64,000 bases of DNA from Paenibacillus pabuli NBRC 13638. Its GTDB lineage: Bacteria; Bacillota; Bacilli; Paenibacillales; Paenibacillaceae. A program made the position numbers and the translations under genes. Each line of letters opens with the position of its first letter. Position 1 is the first letter of the stretch. This document shows positions 37,773-46,647 of this stretch, in pieces. Under the pieces are notes generated by a model that worked only from the letters and a program-made list of their open reading frames with translations, made no database searches and was not told the DNA's origin. The stretch covers positions 1 through 64,000 of the forward strand of contig NZ_BCNM01000030.1 of assembly GCF_001514495.1 (NCBI RefSeq), given 5' to 3'.

Positions 37773-38899
37773 TCAACGTACTAATCGTCGATGACGATCA
37801 ACTTGTACGCAAAGGGCTCATGCTCGCGATGCCGTGGGATGCATTTGAAATGAAGGTCATTGGCGAAGCGGGGAATGGGGAGAGAGCGCTTGAATTTTTA
37901 TCAGAGAACCGCGTGGATTTATTGATTACAGATCTGGCCATGCCTGTCATGTCAGGAATTGAGTTAATCCGTATCGCACGTAAGCAATACCCGGCATTGC
38001 CGATTGCTGTCCTCACGCTGCATCAGGATTTCGAATATATTCAGGAAGCGCTGCGTTTGGGCGCCATTGACTACATTGCCAAAGTACAGCTGGAGAAAGA
38101 ACGGTTCGAAGAAGTGCTTGGGCGCATCCATGACCGTATTCAGACCGACAGGCGAAAACGTTTAAATGACGATACCGCATCAGAATCCGATAAGGACGCG
38201 TTGTTTTATGGAGGGTCTGACACAGCTACACAATTACTGAACGAATCGAACTGCGAATGTGAGCAGACCAGATCGACATCTGTTGAAACGGGAGATGGGA
38301 GCCTAAAGGACAAGTTACATTCGTTTCGCTGGGTTCATGATGAGCGATATTTGAATGAACTGTTGCAAGAATTGAAGACCATGAGATTGCCCGTGCCCCG
38401 ATTGATGCAGTTGCTTTACGGCTTTACGGTAGACTGGAACCGAACATTCAAAAACATCGTCCAAACGGAAATGACCATGCCCGTTCATTTTGCGTCATGG
38501 CAAGAGGTGGTGGAATGGATGGTCAACTTTCGTGCAAAAGCACTTGTATTATCGGGCGGCCAGTACCTTCGCAAGGAGGTGAGCAGCAGCATTTTAACTG
38601 CCGTCAAAATTATTCATGACGAGTTGCAGAAACCGTTATTCGCCAGCGATGTCTCGAAGCGGGTCAATCTCAGCCGCAGTTATTTCAATCAATGCTTCAA
38701 GGAAATGGTCGGTTATTCTTTTAATGAATATCTTCGCAAGATCCGGATCGACAAGGCACGGGACTATTTGACCCAAACGGCCAAACCGATTGTCTGGATT
38801 GCGGAGCATACGGGTTATGCGGACGAAAAGTACTTCAGCCGGATGTTCCGGGAACAGGTGGGCATGCTGCCAAGCGAGTACCGTAATGCACCAAGATGA
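37769..38899 (+). CDS. YesN-type response regulator with AraC DNA-binding domain
   Basis: 376-residue regulator, shorter than the one at 16721 because the linker is reduced. Receiver (1-120) with VLIVDDDQL, phosphoacceptor in LLITDLAMPVMSG and the lysine position replaced by the DYIAKVQLEKE stretch. AraC domain at about 280-376 (FASDVSKRVNLSRSYFNQCFK; IAEHTGYADEKYFSRMFRE split). ATGA overlap with the kinase stop. Expected to activate the adjacent binding-protein operon and perhaps GH127. Confidence 0.92.
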   Translation: MINVLIVDDDQLVRKGLMLAMPWDAFEMKVIGEAGNGERALEFLSENRVDLLITDLAMPVMSGIELIRIARKQYPALPIAVLTLHQDFEYIQEALRLGAIDYIAKVQLEKERFEEVLGRIHDRIQTDRRKRLNDDTASESDKDALFYGGSDTATQLLNESNCECEQTRSTSVETGDGSLKDKLHSFRWVHDERYLNELLQELKTMRLPVPRLMQLLYGFTVDWNRTFKNIVQTEMTMPVHFASWQEVVEWMVNFRAKALVLSGGQYLRKEVSSSILTAVKIIHDELQKPLFASDVSKRVNLSRSYFNQCFKEMVGYSFNEYLRKIRIDKARDYLTQTAKPIVWIAEHTGYADEKYFSRMFREQVGMLPSEYRNAPR

Positions 38900-38935
38900 G
38901 GGTAGACGGATGGAGCTCAGGGGGGATGAATGGAT

Positions 38936-38949
38936 TGTAAGCGTTATCA
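38936..38949. promoter_or_regulatory. cre site (CcpA)
   Basis: TGTAAGCGTTATCA fits the catabolite-responsive element consensus at all fixed positions. It is 118 bp upstream of the binding-protein start and would place this transporter under carbon catabolite repression. Confidence 0.75.
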
Positions 38950-39067
38950 AAATCGGACGTTTCACCGCCTGTTTCTCGTTCGCCCCTCTATCCATAAACG
39001 TTTTCCGGCCGTGTTATATTGTTGGTGCTGGACGCTAATGACATTCCATTAAAGGGGGAGCATCCAT

Positions 39068-40762
39068 TTGAGCAAAAAAATGGTCATGGTGGCGATGATG
39101 CTGTTACTCACATTCACGAGTGCCTGCAGCAGTGCAGGCAACAAGGAAAACGGAACGGCGGAAAACAATACCACGCATGGCGTTGCTGAAGAAGGGCCGG
39201 CCGATCCGTTCGGTAAGTATGAACAGGCGATTACCCTGACGTATGGCAAAGAGGTCGATCCAACGGACAAAAGTTTGCCTGCCGGAGATACGCCGGAGAA
39301 TAACCAGTATTCTCGTTATGTGAAGGACAATCTGAACATCGATACCAAGGTAACCTGGCAGGCGGCCACCGGAACGAACTATGAGCAGAAAGTAAACCTG
39401 GCAATTTCAAGTAACGATTTGCCCGATGCGCTTGTGGTCAAGGATACCCAATTGCGGGCGATGGTGAAGGCTGGCCAGCTGGAGGACCTTACCGATGCAT
39501 TTAATCGATATGCTTCTCCGGCCATGAAGAGTTATATGGAAAAAACGAACGGTGTATCGGCCGAGGCGGTAACATTTGACGGGAAAATGTATGCTATTCC
39601 TAGTATACAAGTACACTCCGACGGTGTTCACCAAATGTGGATACGCAAGGACTGGCTCGACAAGCTGGGACTTGAGCCGCCAAAAACAATGGAGGAGCTG
39701 GAGAACGTTGCAAAAGCATTCGTGGAACAGGACCCGGATGGCAACGGCCAGAACGATACGATCGGTATTGCCGGGCAACAGAACGGCGGCCGGTTATACG
39801 CCAATTTTTTGGAATCGACGAATAACACGTACGGACTTGATCCGATCTTTGGAGCGTACAAAGCTTATCCTGGTTACTGGTTAAAAGACGATTCGGGCAA
39901 CCCGGTCTACGGTTCCATTCTGCCTGAAACAAAAGAGGCGCTCGGCAAACTGCGCGACATGTATGCTAATGGGCTAATTGACAAGGAACTTGGCATTCGC
40001 AAAAGTGCGTCTGAGCCTGTAGTCAACGGAAACGCAGGCATCTTCTTCGCTCCATGGTGGATGGGATACGGACCTTTGCCGGATGCGATCAAAAACGATC
40101 CTGAAGCCAACTGGCAAGCATACTTATTGCCGCTGGATGCCGATGGGCAATTTAACGCGCATATGGGAGCTCCTTCTACCGTATTTGTTGTCGTTCGTAA
40201 AGGATATGAGCATCCCGAAGCCGTCATCAAAATGCTAAATTTACTCATTCGGGACGAGTCGAAATTCGATATCTCCGTGCCTGTGGGACACTATCCGCTG
40301 CGTGTTCCGATGTCCTACATGGATGAGAGCGAATATTCGGCAAAAGCGTTGCAGGAAGTGCTCGCCGGCTCGAAAAAACCTGAAGACTTTACCGATCCGG
40401 GCTACAAACTGCTTGCGGCAGATATCCAAAATGTCAAAAAGGTGAAGAAAGAGCCGTATGACAATATGGACATCCAGTATTGGGACCCTCAGGCAGACCT
40501 TGGCGTATGGAGCCGCATCTATTCATTGTTGGTAGGATCATCGTCCTTGCAACAGGACTACAACAAGGTATATAGCCTTCTCTATTCCCAGACTCGCACG
40601 ATGGAAAGCCGCTGGTCGAATCTGAAGAAGCTGGAGGATGAAACCTTCCTGAAGATCATAATGGGAGCCGCACCTCTGGATACGTTCGATACGTTCGTTA
40701 GCGACTGGAAAAAGCAAGGAGGAGACAAAATTACCGAGGAAGTCAAGGAGTATGTCAAGTAG
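39068..40762 (+). CDS. Carbohydrate ABC transporter solute-binding lipoprotein
   Basis: 564-residue LplA/YtcQ-type binding protein. Signal peptide (1-19) ends in lipobox FTSAC, lipid-anchoring the mature protein. Characteristic segments MWIRKDWLDKLGLEPPKTMEE and DPDGNGQNDTIGIA match the protein at 14934. TTG start with GGGGGAG upstream. Under a perfect cre at 38936. Separated from its permeases by a hairpin at 40775, which may lower downstream expression. Substrate probably an arabinose-containing oligosaccharide, judged from GH127. Confidence 0.9.
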   Translation: MSKKMVMVAMMLLLTFTSACSSAGNKENGTAENNTTHGVAEEGPADPFGKYEQAITLTYGKEVDPTDKSLPAGDTPENNQYSRYVKDNLNIDTKVTWQAATGTNYEQKVNLAISSNDLPDALVVKDTQLRAMVKAGQLEDLTDAFNRYASPAMKSYMEKTNGVSAEAVTFDGKMYAIPSIQVHSDGVHQMWIRKDWLDKLGLEPPKTMEELENVAKAFVEQDPDGNGQNDTIGIAGQQNGGRLYANFLESTNNTYGLDPIFGAYKAYPGYWLKDDSGNPVYGSILPETKEALGKLRDMYANGLIDKELGIRKSASEPVVNGNAGIFFAPWWMGYGPLPDAIKNDPEANWQAYLLPLDADGQFNAHMGAPSTVFVVVRKGYEHPEAVIKMLNLLIRDESKFDISVPVGHYPLRVPMSYMDESEYSAKALQEVLAGSKKPEDFTDPGYKLLAADIQNVKKVKKEPYDNMDIQYWDPQADLGVWSRIYSLLVGSSSLQQDYNKVYSLLYSQTRTMESRWSNLKKLEDETFLKIIMGAAPLDTFDTFVSDWKKQGGDKITEEVKEYVK

Positions 40763-40774
40763 GCAGCCGTCCAG

Positions 40775-40803
40775 AGCGCCGGGTACATCCGGCGCTTCTT
40801 CTT
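40775..40803 (+). terminator. Intra-operon hairpin/attenuator
   Basis: Stem agcgccgg / ccggcgct with six-base loop, then TTCTTCTT, between binding protein and permeases. The weak T-run suggests partial termination or 3' stabilisation of the binding-protein message. Confidence 0.6.
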
Positions 40804-40843
40804 GAGAAGATCAGGATGGGAGATTGCGAGGGAGGAACACCGG

Positions 40844-41734
40844 ATGCGAAACCGAAGTTTCATCAAACATTATTACATCATGTTGTTACCCGGAATGGTG
40901 TGGCTGCTGTTCATCAGCATCATTCCCATGTTCGGGATCGCCATCGCCTTTCAGGACTTCAACCCGGGCCAAGGTATCTGGAAATCAACCTGGATCGGGC
41001 TCGAAAACTTCGAATATATGTTCAGCCTGAACGATACCAAAACCATTTTCTTTAATACGGTCTACATTGCTGTCATGAAAATTGCGGGCAATCTGATCGT
41101 GCCGTTGGTCTTTGCAATTATGCTCAATGAATTGCGTCTCATGGTGGTAAAGCGTTGGGTTCAAACGATCGTATACCTTCCGCACTTTTTGTCTTGGGTT
41201 ATTCTGTCCGGTATATTGCTCGATGTGTTTTCGTATACGGGTCCCGTCAATGGACTACTCAACTTGCTGGGGATTGAACCGGTGTTGTTCTTTGCCCGTG
41301 CAGACCTGTTCCCGTTTATTGTTGTAGGTAGTGATGTATGGAAGGAGTTCGGTTTCAACACGATCATCTATCTTGCTGCGCTGACGGGCATCAGCCCATC
41401 CCTGTACGAAGCCGCTTCGATTGACGGGGCAACCCGTTTGCGCAGAATCTGGCACGTGACTTTACCTGGCTTGCGAACCACGATTGTTCTCTTGGCAGTG
41501 TTAAGTTTGGGAAATGTGCTCAACGCAGGCTTTGATCAAATTTTCAATCTGTACAATCCGCTTCTGTACTCGACGGGCGATATTATCGATACCTGGGTAT
41601 ACCGCGAAGGTTTGCTGAACATGCAGTACGGACTCGCAACCGCGGTTGGTTTGCTGAAATCGGTGGTCAGTTTCGTGCTTATCATCGTCTCGTACCTGCT
41701 TGCTTCGAAGTTCGCCAATTACCGCATATTCTGA
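40844..41734 (+). CDS. Carbohydrate ABC transporter permease (first subunit)
   Basis: 296-residue permease, six helices, LplB type; EAA loop EAASIDGATRLRRIWHV and C-terminal YLLASKFANYRIF. ATG 40844 has GGGAGGA upstream; the in-frame start at 40802 lies inside the hairpin region. 22 bp before the second permease. Close relative of the permease at 20228 in plan and length, so the two ABC systems are paralogous. Confidence 0.93.
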   Translation: MRNRSFIKHYYIMLLPGMVWLLFISIIPMFGIAIAFQDFNPGQGIWKSTWIGLENFEYMFSLNDTKTIFFNTVYIAVMKIAGNLIVPLVFAIMLNELRLMVVKRWVQTIVYLPHFLSWVILSGILLDVFSYTGPVNGLLNLLGIEPVLFFARADLFPFIVVGSDVWKEFGFNTIIYLAALTGISPSLYEAASIDGATRLRRIWHVTLPGLRTTIVLLAVLSLGNVLNAGFDQIFNLYNPLLYSTGDIIDTWVYREGLLNMQYGLATAVGLLKSVVSFVLIIVSYLLASKFANYRIF

Positions 41735-41756
41735 CAATGAGAAGGAGTCGAGCGAG

Positions 41757-42641
41757 ATGATAAGAGAAACGACGCTGCGATCCAGAGTTATCGATGTCAC
41801 ACTGCTGGTTGTGCTGCTCCTGATCGCGTTCCTGTGCATTTTGCCTCTCTGGTATACGCTGGCCGTGTCTTTAAGTGAAAAATCGGCTGCCGCTGCGGGA
41901 AAAGTATGGTTATGGCCCGTTGGCTTCAACTTCAATTCATACCAGCAAATTATCGGCGACCGTTCCTTTTTCAATTCCTTCTGGATTTCCATTCAGCGGG
42001 TTGCGCTTGGTGCAACAATCACGTTTATCGTGACGACAATGATGGCTTATCCGCTCTCCAGGAGCCCGCGTGAATTTCGCATGCGCAACGTGTTTATGTG
42101 GATTCTCGTGTTCACGCTGCTGTTCAACGGCGGCTTGATTCCCTGGTACATGACCGTGAAGGCCATTGGGCTGTACGATACCATTTGGGCGCTTGTTCTT
42201 GGAGGGGGAGTGCCGGTATTTAACGTCATTCTGATCGTGAACTATTTCCGCAATCTTCCCAAGGAGCTCGACGAGGCTGCGCTCGTGGACGGGGCCGGGC
42301 CGTGGCGAATGTTGATCACCATTTATGTGCCGCTGGCCGTGCCCGTACTGGCCACGGTAACGTTGTTCACCATCGTTTACCATTGGAATGAGTTCTTTCA
42401 TGGTCTCGTGCTGACTTCAGGCCAGGATCATTATCCGCTGCAAACGTTAATCCAGCAATTTGTCGTGGTCATCGACGCGTCCAACATGACGGAAGACCAG
42501 TATAAGCGGATGAATGAGTTATCCAATCAAACACTGAATGCCGCAAAAATTTTCATCGCCATGCTTCCCGTACTGATTGTATATCCGTTCCTGCAACGCT
42601 TTTTCATCCACGGCATTACGCTCGGTTCGGTGAAGGAGTAG
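41757..42641 (+). CDS. Carbohydrate ABC transporter permease (second subunit)
   Basis: 294-residue permease, six helices; EAA loop DEAALVDGAGPWRMLITIY and C-terminal FLQRFFIHGITLGSVKE typical of the LplC subfamily. ATG 41757 with GAAGGAG upstream. Last gene of the arabinose-related operon; a bipartite terminator follows at 42711. No ATPase gene is adjacent. Confidence 0.93.
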   Translation: MIRETTLRSRVIDVTLLVVLLLIAFLCILPLWYTLAVSLSEKSAAAAGKVWLWPVGFNFNSYQQIIGDRSFFNSFWISIQRVALGATITFIVTTMMAYPLSRSPREFRMRNVFMWILVFTLLFNGGLIPWYMTVKAIGLYDTIWALVLGGGVPVFNVILIVNYFRNLPKELDEAALVDGAGPWRMLITIYVPLAVPVLATVTLFTIVYHWNEFFHGLVLTSGQDHYPLQTLIQQFVVVIDASNMTEDQYKRMNELSNQTLNAAKIFIAMLPVLIVYPFLQRFFIHGITLGSVKE

Positions 42642-42710
42642 TTGTTTGGTTCATGATGCAATACAGGGGTTGTTGCAAGGTTCCCTGGTCGGCGCATTTC
42701 TGTCAAATTG

Positions 42711-42761
42711 AAAGCCTCCAAGAAGATGGACCGACTCGTTCCATTTTCTTGCAGGCTTTTT
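42711..42761 (+). terminator. Rho-independent terminator
   Basis: Long imperfect stem: aaagcct (42711-42717) with aggcttt (42753-42759), inner aagaagatgga with tccattttctt, followed by TTTT. Confidence 0.8.
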
Positions 42762-42815
42762 GGGCTTTTATTTTTGACCAAACGGAGGAAAGCTACAGAT
42801 CTGTTCAGGAAATTA

Positions 42816-42998
42816 ATGGGGCTACTGATCGAAGAAGGAGAAAGCAGAAAATCTGTTCACTTGATCACAGATGATGTGTTTTATTCTATCAGTTCGTTAG
42901 ATGCAAATAACCTTGATTAATTAATCGAAATTTTCAATCAAAATCCGAACCCAGCCAAAAAAAATTCAAGCAAATTGCTGAGCAACCGTAAGGCTTAG
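42816..42998 (+). pseudogene. Short reading-frame relic with one in-frame stop
   Basis: An ATG with AGGA upstream opens MGLLIEEGESRKSVHL, which stops with TAA at 42918-42920, then the same frame continues for 25 residues (ending KLLSNRKA) to TAG at 42998. No family was recognised. It may be a decayed gene or chance. The rest of the 482-bp gap 42642-43123 holds the terminator at 42711 and the palindrome at 43060. Confidence 0.3.
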
Positions 42999-43059
42999 TC
43001 CATATGCTATGCAAAAAAGTAAACATAACTCGTCAACTTCAACGTGCTATATTCGTTAC

Positions 43060-43077
43060 AGGTTGATATATCAACCT
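43060..43077. promoter_or_regulatory. Perfect 18-bp palindrome, candidate operator
   Basis: aggttgatatatcaacct lies 46 bp before the start of the SDR/epimerase pseudogene, in operator position. No regulator gene is next to it. Confidence 0.5.
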
Positions 43078-43123
43078 CGGTTTGTACTCACCCACTATCG
43101 ATATAAAAAGGAGATTTAATACT

Positions 43124-43534
43124 ATGCAAGATAGACCCGTCGCTCTGGTCACCGGAGCAAACAAAGGTATCGGCTTTCAAGATTCTCAGCCTATGTGGAA
43201 GAGGGGAACAACCGCTGGCCGGCTGTGCACCGCCTTGATGCCGAACATCTATACTGCCTGGCGTTAGAAAATGCCCGTCTGGTTCACGATTAGATAGGGT
43301 TGCAGATGAAGGTCTGCCATTTCGGGATATCGCGCGTGTTATTGGCAAGCATCTGAACGTATCTGTAGTCCGTATTTCACGTGAAGAGGCAGACGATCAT
43401 TTCGGTTTTCTCAGCACACTTGCAGCACTCGATATCCCGAGGTCAAGCACTGCAACTCAAGAACTTCTGGGATGGCGCCTGTGCAACCTGCACTGATCCC
43501 CGACCTCGAGCAGTCTCACTACTTCAATAACTGA
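43124..43534 (+). pseudogene. Broken NAD(P)-dependent dehydratase/SDR gene remnant
   Basis: The first 18 codons (MQDRPVALVTGANKGIGF) are the Rossmann start of a classical SDR. The sequence then jumps, one frame over, into the C-terminal third of an NAD-dependent epimerase/dehydratase (AYVEEGNNRWPAVHRLDAEH), hits a stop, resumes as VADEGLPFRDIARVIGKHLN and again shifts frame near 43470 before ending IPDLEQSHYFNN. It therefore has an internal deletion joining two genes or two parts plus at least two frame disruptions. AAAAGGAG precedes the start. Not expected to give an active enzyme. Confidence 0.75.
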
Positions 43535-43557
43535 ATTTCCAATCTTTTATTGAAAAA

Positions 43558-43594
43558 AACGCCGATGACCTTAACCAGGTAACCGGCGTTTTCA
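43558..43594. terminator. Terminator between convergent units
   Basis: Stem aacgccg / cggcgtt with A-run before and T-run after, next to the VOC gene stop; can work on both strands. Confidence 0.8.
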
Positions 43595-43596
43595 TT

Positions 43597-43998
43597 TTAG
43601 CGTTTCGGCATTTTGCTCTCATCCATGTACAGCAGGTTCCAGCGGTGACCGTCCAGGTCGGCAAATCCGGCTCCGTACATCCAGCCGTCCGTTTCACTCG
43701 GCTTGCCAAAGATTTTTCCTCCGGCAAACTCGACTTTCTGAATAAAGGCATCAACTTCTTCTCTGCTTTCAGCGCCAATGGAAAATATGACTTCTGCGCT
43801 ATGGGAGGTATCTGCGATTTTTGAACCTGTAAATTTCTCAAACGCCGCATCCGGGAACAGCAGAATCGTTGTTTTGCCTATGGAAAGCTGGGCTCTCTCG
43901 TTTCCAACGCTTACTGCATGAAATCCAATCTCATTGAAAAAGGCAGTTGACCGCTCAACATCTTTGACAGGCAGGTTTATCCAGATTTCTTGTGACAT
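43597..43998 (-). CDS. VOC/glyoxalase superfamily protein
   Basis: 133-residue protein with the paired beta-alpha-beta-beta-beta modules of the vicinal oxygen chelate fold: EIWINLPVKDVERSTAFFNEIGF and the second module with DPDGH-like FADLDGHRWNLLYMD. PhnB/YaeR-like in plan, often annotated as glyoxalase or bleomycin-resistance related; some metal ligands are not conserved, so function is unknown. GGAGG precedes the ATG. Confidence 0.85.
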   Translation of the reverse strand: MSQEIWINLPVKDVERSTAFFNEIGFHAVSVGNERAQLSIGKTTILLFPDAAFEKFTGSKIADTSHSAEVIFSIGAESREEVDAFIQKVEFAGGKIFGKPSETDGWMYGAGFADLDGHRWNLLYMDESKMPKR

Positions 43999-44216
43999 GG
44001 CTGTTGCCTCCTGGAATATATTTTCGACTACTTTTACTATACTCTAATTCTCGCATCAGAAGCGAATCTTTTAATAGAAACTGCAGCTTCCAACGTATTG
44101 GAATGAGACTTGAACAAAACCTTTGACACTTGTTTATGGAAACATCTATTATAACTTTAGTATTTTTTATTTCATTACTATAGTAAATGCCATTAGGAAG
44201 TAGGTAGACATTACAT

Positions 44217-44933
44217 ATGATTCCATTAGTATATGACCAGATTAACCATTGGGGAAGAGACGATGAATTTTTCTTAGCACTGCTAAAGAAATTAAATGTA
44301 GAATTTATAGCGGACCTGGGCTGTGGAACAGGGAGATGGACTACTCATCTTGCTCAAAAGGGTTACATCATTACAGCTATAGATCCTAATGAAGAAGCGA
44401 TTGATATGGCAAAAAGCAAAGATCATCCAGGCAATGTGAATTGGATTGTAGGTGATAGTACAGATTTGCAATTCAATACGTATGACGCGGTGATCATGAC
44501 AGCCAATGTTGCTCAGGTATTTCTTACAGATGATAGTTGGGAGCAAGTAATTTCAGATGTTATTCAATCCCTAAAAGTTGGAGGTCACTTTATCTTTGAT
44601 ACAAGAAACCCTTTGGCAAAAGTGTGGAAAGAGTGGGAGAAGGACAAGACTCCTGACTTAGCAAAAGACAGACTTAGTGGAGATTCTCTAGAAATTTATA
44701 CCGAATATGAGGGGTTTGAGGGAGATATATACACGTTCTATGAAATTATAAAAAATACAACGATAGACAAAGTCCTGATTCATGAAAAAATGCAGCTAAG
44801 GTTTCGAACTCAAGAAGAATATGCTGAGTCGTTAAAACAAATTGGATTTACACAAATTGAAACGTATGGTGATTGGGAATTTAAACAGGCGCATTCTGAA
44901 AACAAATCGTTTATTTTTCATTGTGTGAAATAG
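44217..44933 (+). CDS. Class I SAM-dependent methyltransferase
   Basis: 238 aa. SAM-binding motif I is ADLGCGTGRWTTHLAQ, with motif II around AIDPNEEAIDMA and motif for VGDSTDLQF. Methyltransf_25-like. The substrate cannot be told. A weak ribosome site (AGGTAG) lies before ATG 44217. Single gene, closed by the terminator at 44969. Confidence 0.85.
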   Translation: MIPLVYDQINHWGRDDEFFLALLKKLNVEFIADLGCGTGRWTTHLAQKGYIITAIDPNEEAIDMAKSKDHPGNVNWIVGDSTDLQFNTYDAVIMTANVAQVFLTDDSWEQVISDVIQSLKVGGHFIFDTRNPLAKVWKEWEKDKTPDLAKDRLSGDSLEIYTEYEGFEGDIYTFYEIIKNTTIDKVLIHEKMQLRFRTQEEYAESLKQIGFTQIETYGDWEFKQAHSENKSFIFHCVK

Positions 44934-44968
44934 AGTAGGAACTGAACGTTCCAATACATACGACACAA

Positions 44969-44996
44969 AGTCGCTAGCATAGCGGCTTTTTTTATT
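44969..44996 (+). terminator. Rho-independent terminator
   Basis: Stem agtcgcta / tagcggct (one G-T pair) and a T-run. Closely similar hairpin at 46488. Confidence 0.8.
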
Positions 44997-45126
44997 TAGG
45001 GGAGGGACCTGCTTCCATAACCCAAACGAAGAAGGTCAATTGTGAGAAATCATATGTGGATCTTACTATAATGGTATAATGATTGAATCACTACGATTGA
45101 TCGTAACCAATAGGAGGAAGAGTCCA

Positions 45127-45966
45127 ATGGATAAACAACAGATTCTTATCCGAAATAACGTGAAAGTAACGGGCTCTGGTTCCGTTGCTCTTATATTTGC
45201 CCATGGATTTGGCTGTGATCAAAACATGTGGCGCTTGATTGTACCGAATTTTGAAGAGAAATACAAGGTTGTACTGTTTGATTTTGTCGGTTCGGGAAAT
45301 TCCGATATTCAATCTTATGATCCTAGTCGTTATCATGATCTATACGGTTATGCTCAGGATGTCTTGGACATTTGTTCTGCACTTGAATTGAAGAATGCCA
45401 TTCTAGTGGGGCACTCCGTCGGTGCAACCATCGGTATGCTGGCATCCATTCAAAGACCGGATTATTTTGATCGGTTAGTTCTAATCGGACCTTCTGCACG
45501 CTATTTAAACGATTGGCCTGATTACATCGGCGGATTTGAACGGGAAGATCTGGTTGCTTTATTGGACATGATGGATCAGAACTTTCAAGGCTGGGCGAGT
45601 TATCTGGCTCCTGTCATTATGGGGAATACAGACCGGCCGGAATTATCCGAAGAGCTGAAGCAGAACTTTTGCGCAACAGACCCTAAGGTGGCCCGACGTT
45701 TTGCAGAAGCTACTTTTCTATCTGATTACCGTAAGGAACTCAGCAAGGTGGTAGTACCCTCGTTGATTCTGCAATGCTCCGAAGATGTGATTGCGCCACT
45801 GGAAGCTGGAGCCTATGTCCATGAGCAGATGAAGGGGAGTGAGTTCCGGCTGATGGATGCAACCGGTCATTGTCCACACCTGAGTCATCCAGATGAGACC
45901 ATTCGCCTCATTAGCGAATATTTTGCCTCAACCAATTCAATACAGGAAAGCGAGCTACACACATAA
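45127..45966 (+). CDS. rsbQ: RsbQ-like alpha/beta hydrolase
   Basis: Cytosolic hydrolase of 279 aa similar to RsbQ, the energy-stress partner of the RsbP phosphatase in Bacillus. Nucleophile Ser97 in GHSVGA, acid in CSEDVIAP, histidine in ATGHCPHLSHP; N-terminal FAHGFGCDQNMWR matches RsbQ. AGGAGG precedes ATG 45127. The stop is 1 bp from the next start, which encodes a PAS protein, so a signalling pair is likely, as in RsbQ-RsbP. The ligand is unknown. Confidence 0.88.
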   Translation: MDKQQILIRNNVKVTGSGSVALIFAHGFGCDQNMWRLIVPNFEEKYKVVLFDFVGSGNSDIQSYDPSRYHDLYGYAQDVLDICSALELKNAILVGHSVGATIGMLASIQRPDYFDRLVLIGPSARYLNDWPDYIGGFEREDLVALLDMMDQNFQGWASYLAPVIMGNTDRPELSEELKQNFCATDPKVARRFAEATFLSDYRKELSKVVVPSLILQCSEDVIAPLEAGAYVHEQMKGSEFRLMDATGHCPHLSHPDETIRLISEYFASTNSIQESELHT

Positions 45967-45967
45967 T

Positions 45968-46432
45968 ATGGATGAATGGTTGGATTACGCCTCATGCGGT
46001 TATTTATCGATAGATCAAAATCGGAGAATACAAATCGTTAACGATACCTTTTGTCGCTTGCTTGCATATGAGAAACTAGGAATCATCGGTACCAGCTTTG
46101 AATCCCTGCTAACTCGGCCGAGCCAGGTTTTCTTTCAGATTTATTTTTTGCCGCTGATTAATCTTAACCATCAGGTTAATGAGATGTGCTTAATGATGAA
46201 AACCGGTAGTGGTGGAACATTAGATGTGCTTTTAAATGCTGTGGTCCGAGGGCAAGGAGACGAACTAACTTATGATTGTGTCCTCATTCCCGTCCTGCGT
46301 AGGAAAGATTACGAGCAGCAGACTGAACAAGCTGATAATGCTTATCGGAAAGCGAAAGAACAACTACAACGGATTGAGCAGGAGCTCAAAACGAAGGAAG
46401 AACTTGAATCTCTTTCTCCTCCCAAGGTCTAA
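45968..46432 (+). CDS. PAS-domain protein coupled to RsbQ, without phosphatase domain
   Basis: 154-residue protein with a PAS domain (5-115; YLSIDQNRRIQIVNDTFCRLL) and a C-terminal coiled coil (120-148; AYRKAKEQLQRIEQELK). In Bacillus RsbP a PAS domain and coiled coil precede a PP2C phosphatase; here translation stops where the phosphatase would begin. ATG 45968 lies 1 bp after the RsbQ stop and has no good ribosome site, so translational coupling is expected. Either a stand-alone sensor or a truncated RsbP. A terminator follows at 46488. Confidence 0.75.
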   Translation: MDEWLDYASCGYLSIDQNRRIQIVNDTFCRLLAYEKLGIIGTSFESLLTRPSQVFFQIYFLPLINLNHQVNEMCLMMKTGSGGTLDVLLNAVVRGQGDELTYDCVLIPVLRRKDYEQQTEQADNAYRKAKEQLQRIEQELKTKEELESLSPPKV

Positions 46433-46487
46433 CTTATCACTTCATTATTGAGCATATAATGTCACGGGACATAACATGTACCATCAA

Positions 46488-46511
46488 AGTCGCTATAAAA
46501 GCGGCTTTTTT
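46488..46511 (+). terminator. Rho-independent terminator
   Basis: Stem aagtcgct / agcggctt with TTTTTT; sister of the hairpin at 44969. Confidence 0.85.
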
Positions 46512-46647
46512 GTGTTGAGGAATCATTCCCATTAGGGCGTACAATACCGTTTTTAGTGGGAAATGCTCCAATTATTATGTTTACTGTCCAAGCAGACTAG
46601 TTACCTATGAATATATTATATTATCTTCGTGATAAGGAGGTAACACT

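Noticed and set aside
42653-42874. 73-residue plus-strand frame after the second permease
   Set aside because: It runs through the terminator hairpin at 42711 and has no recognisable motif.
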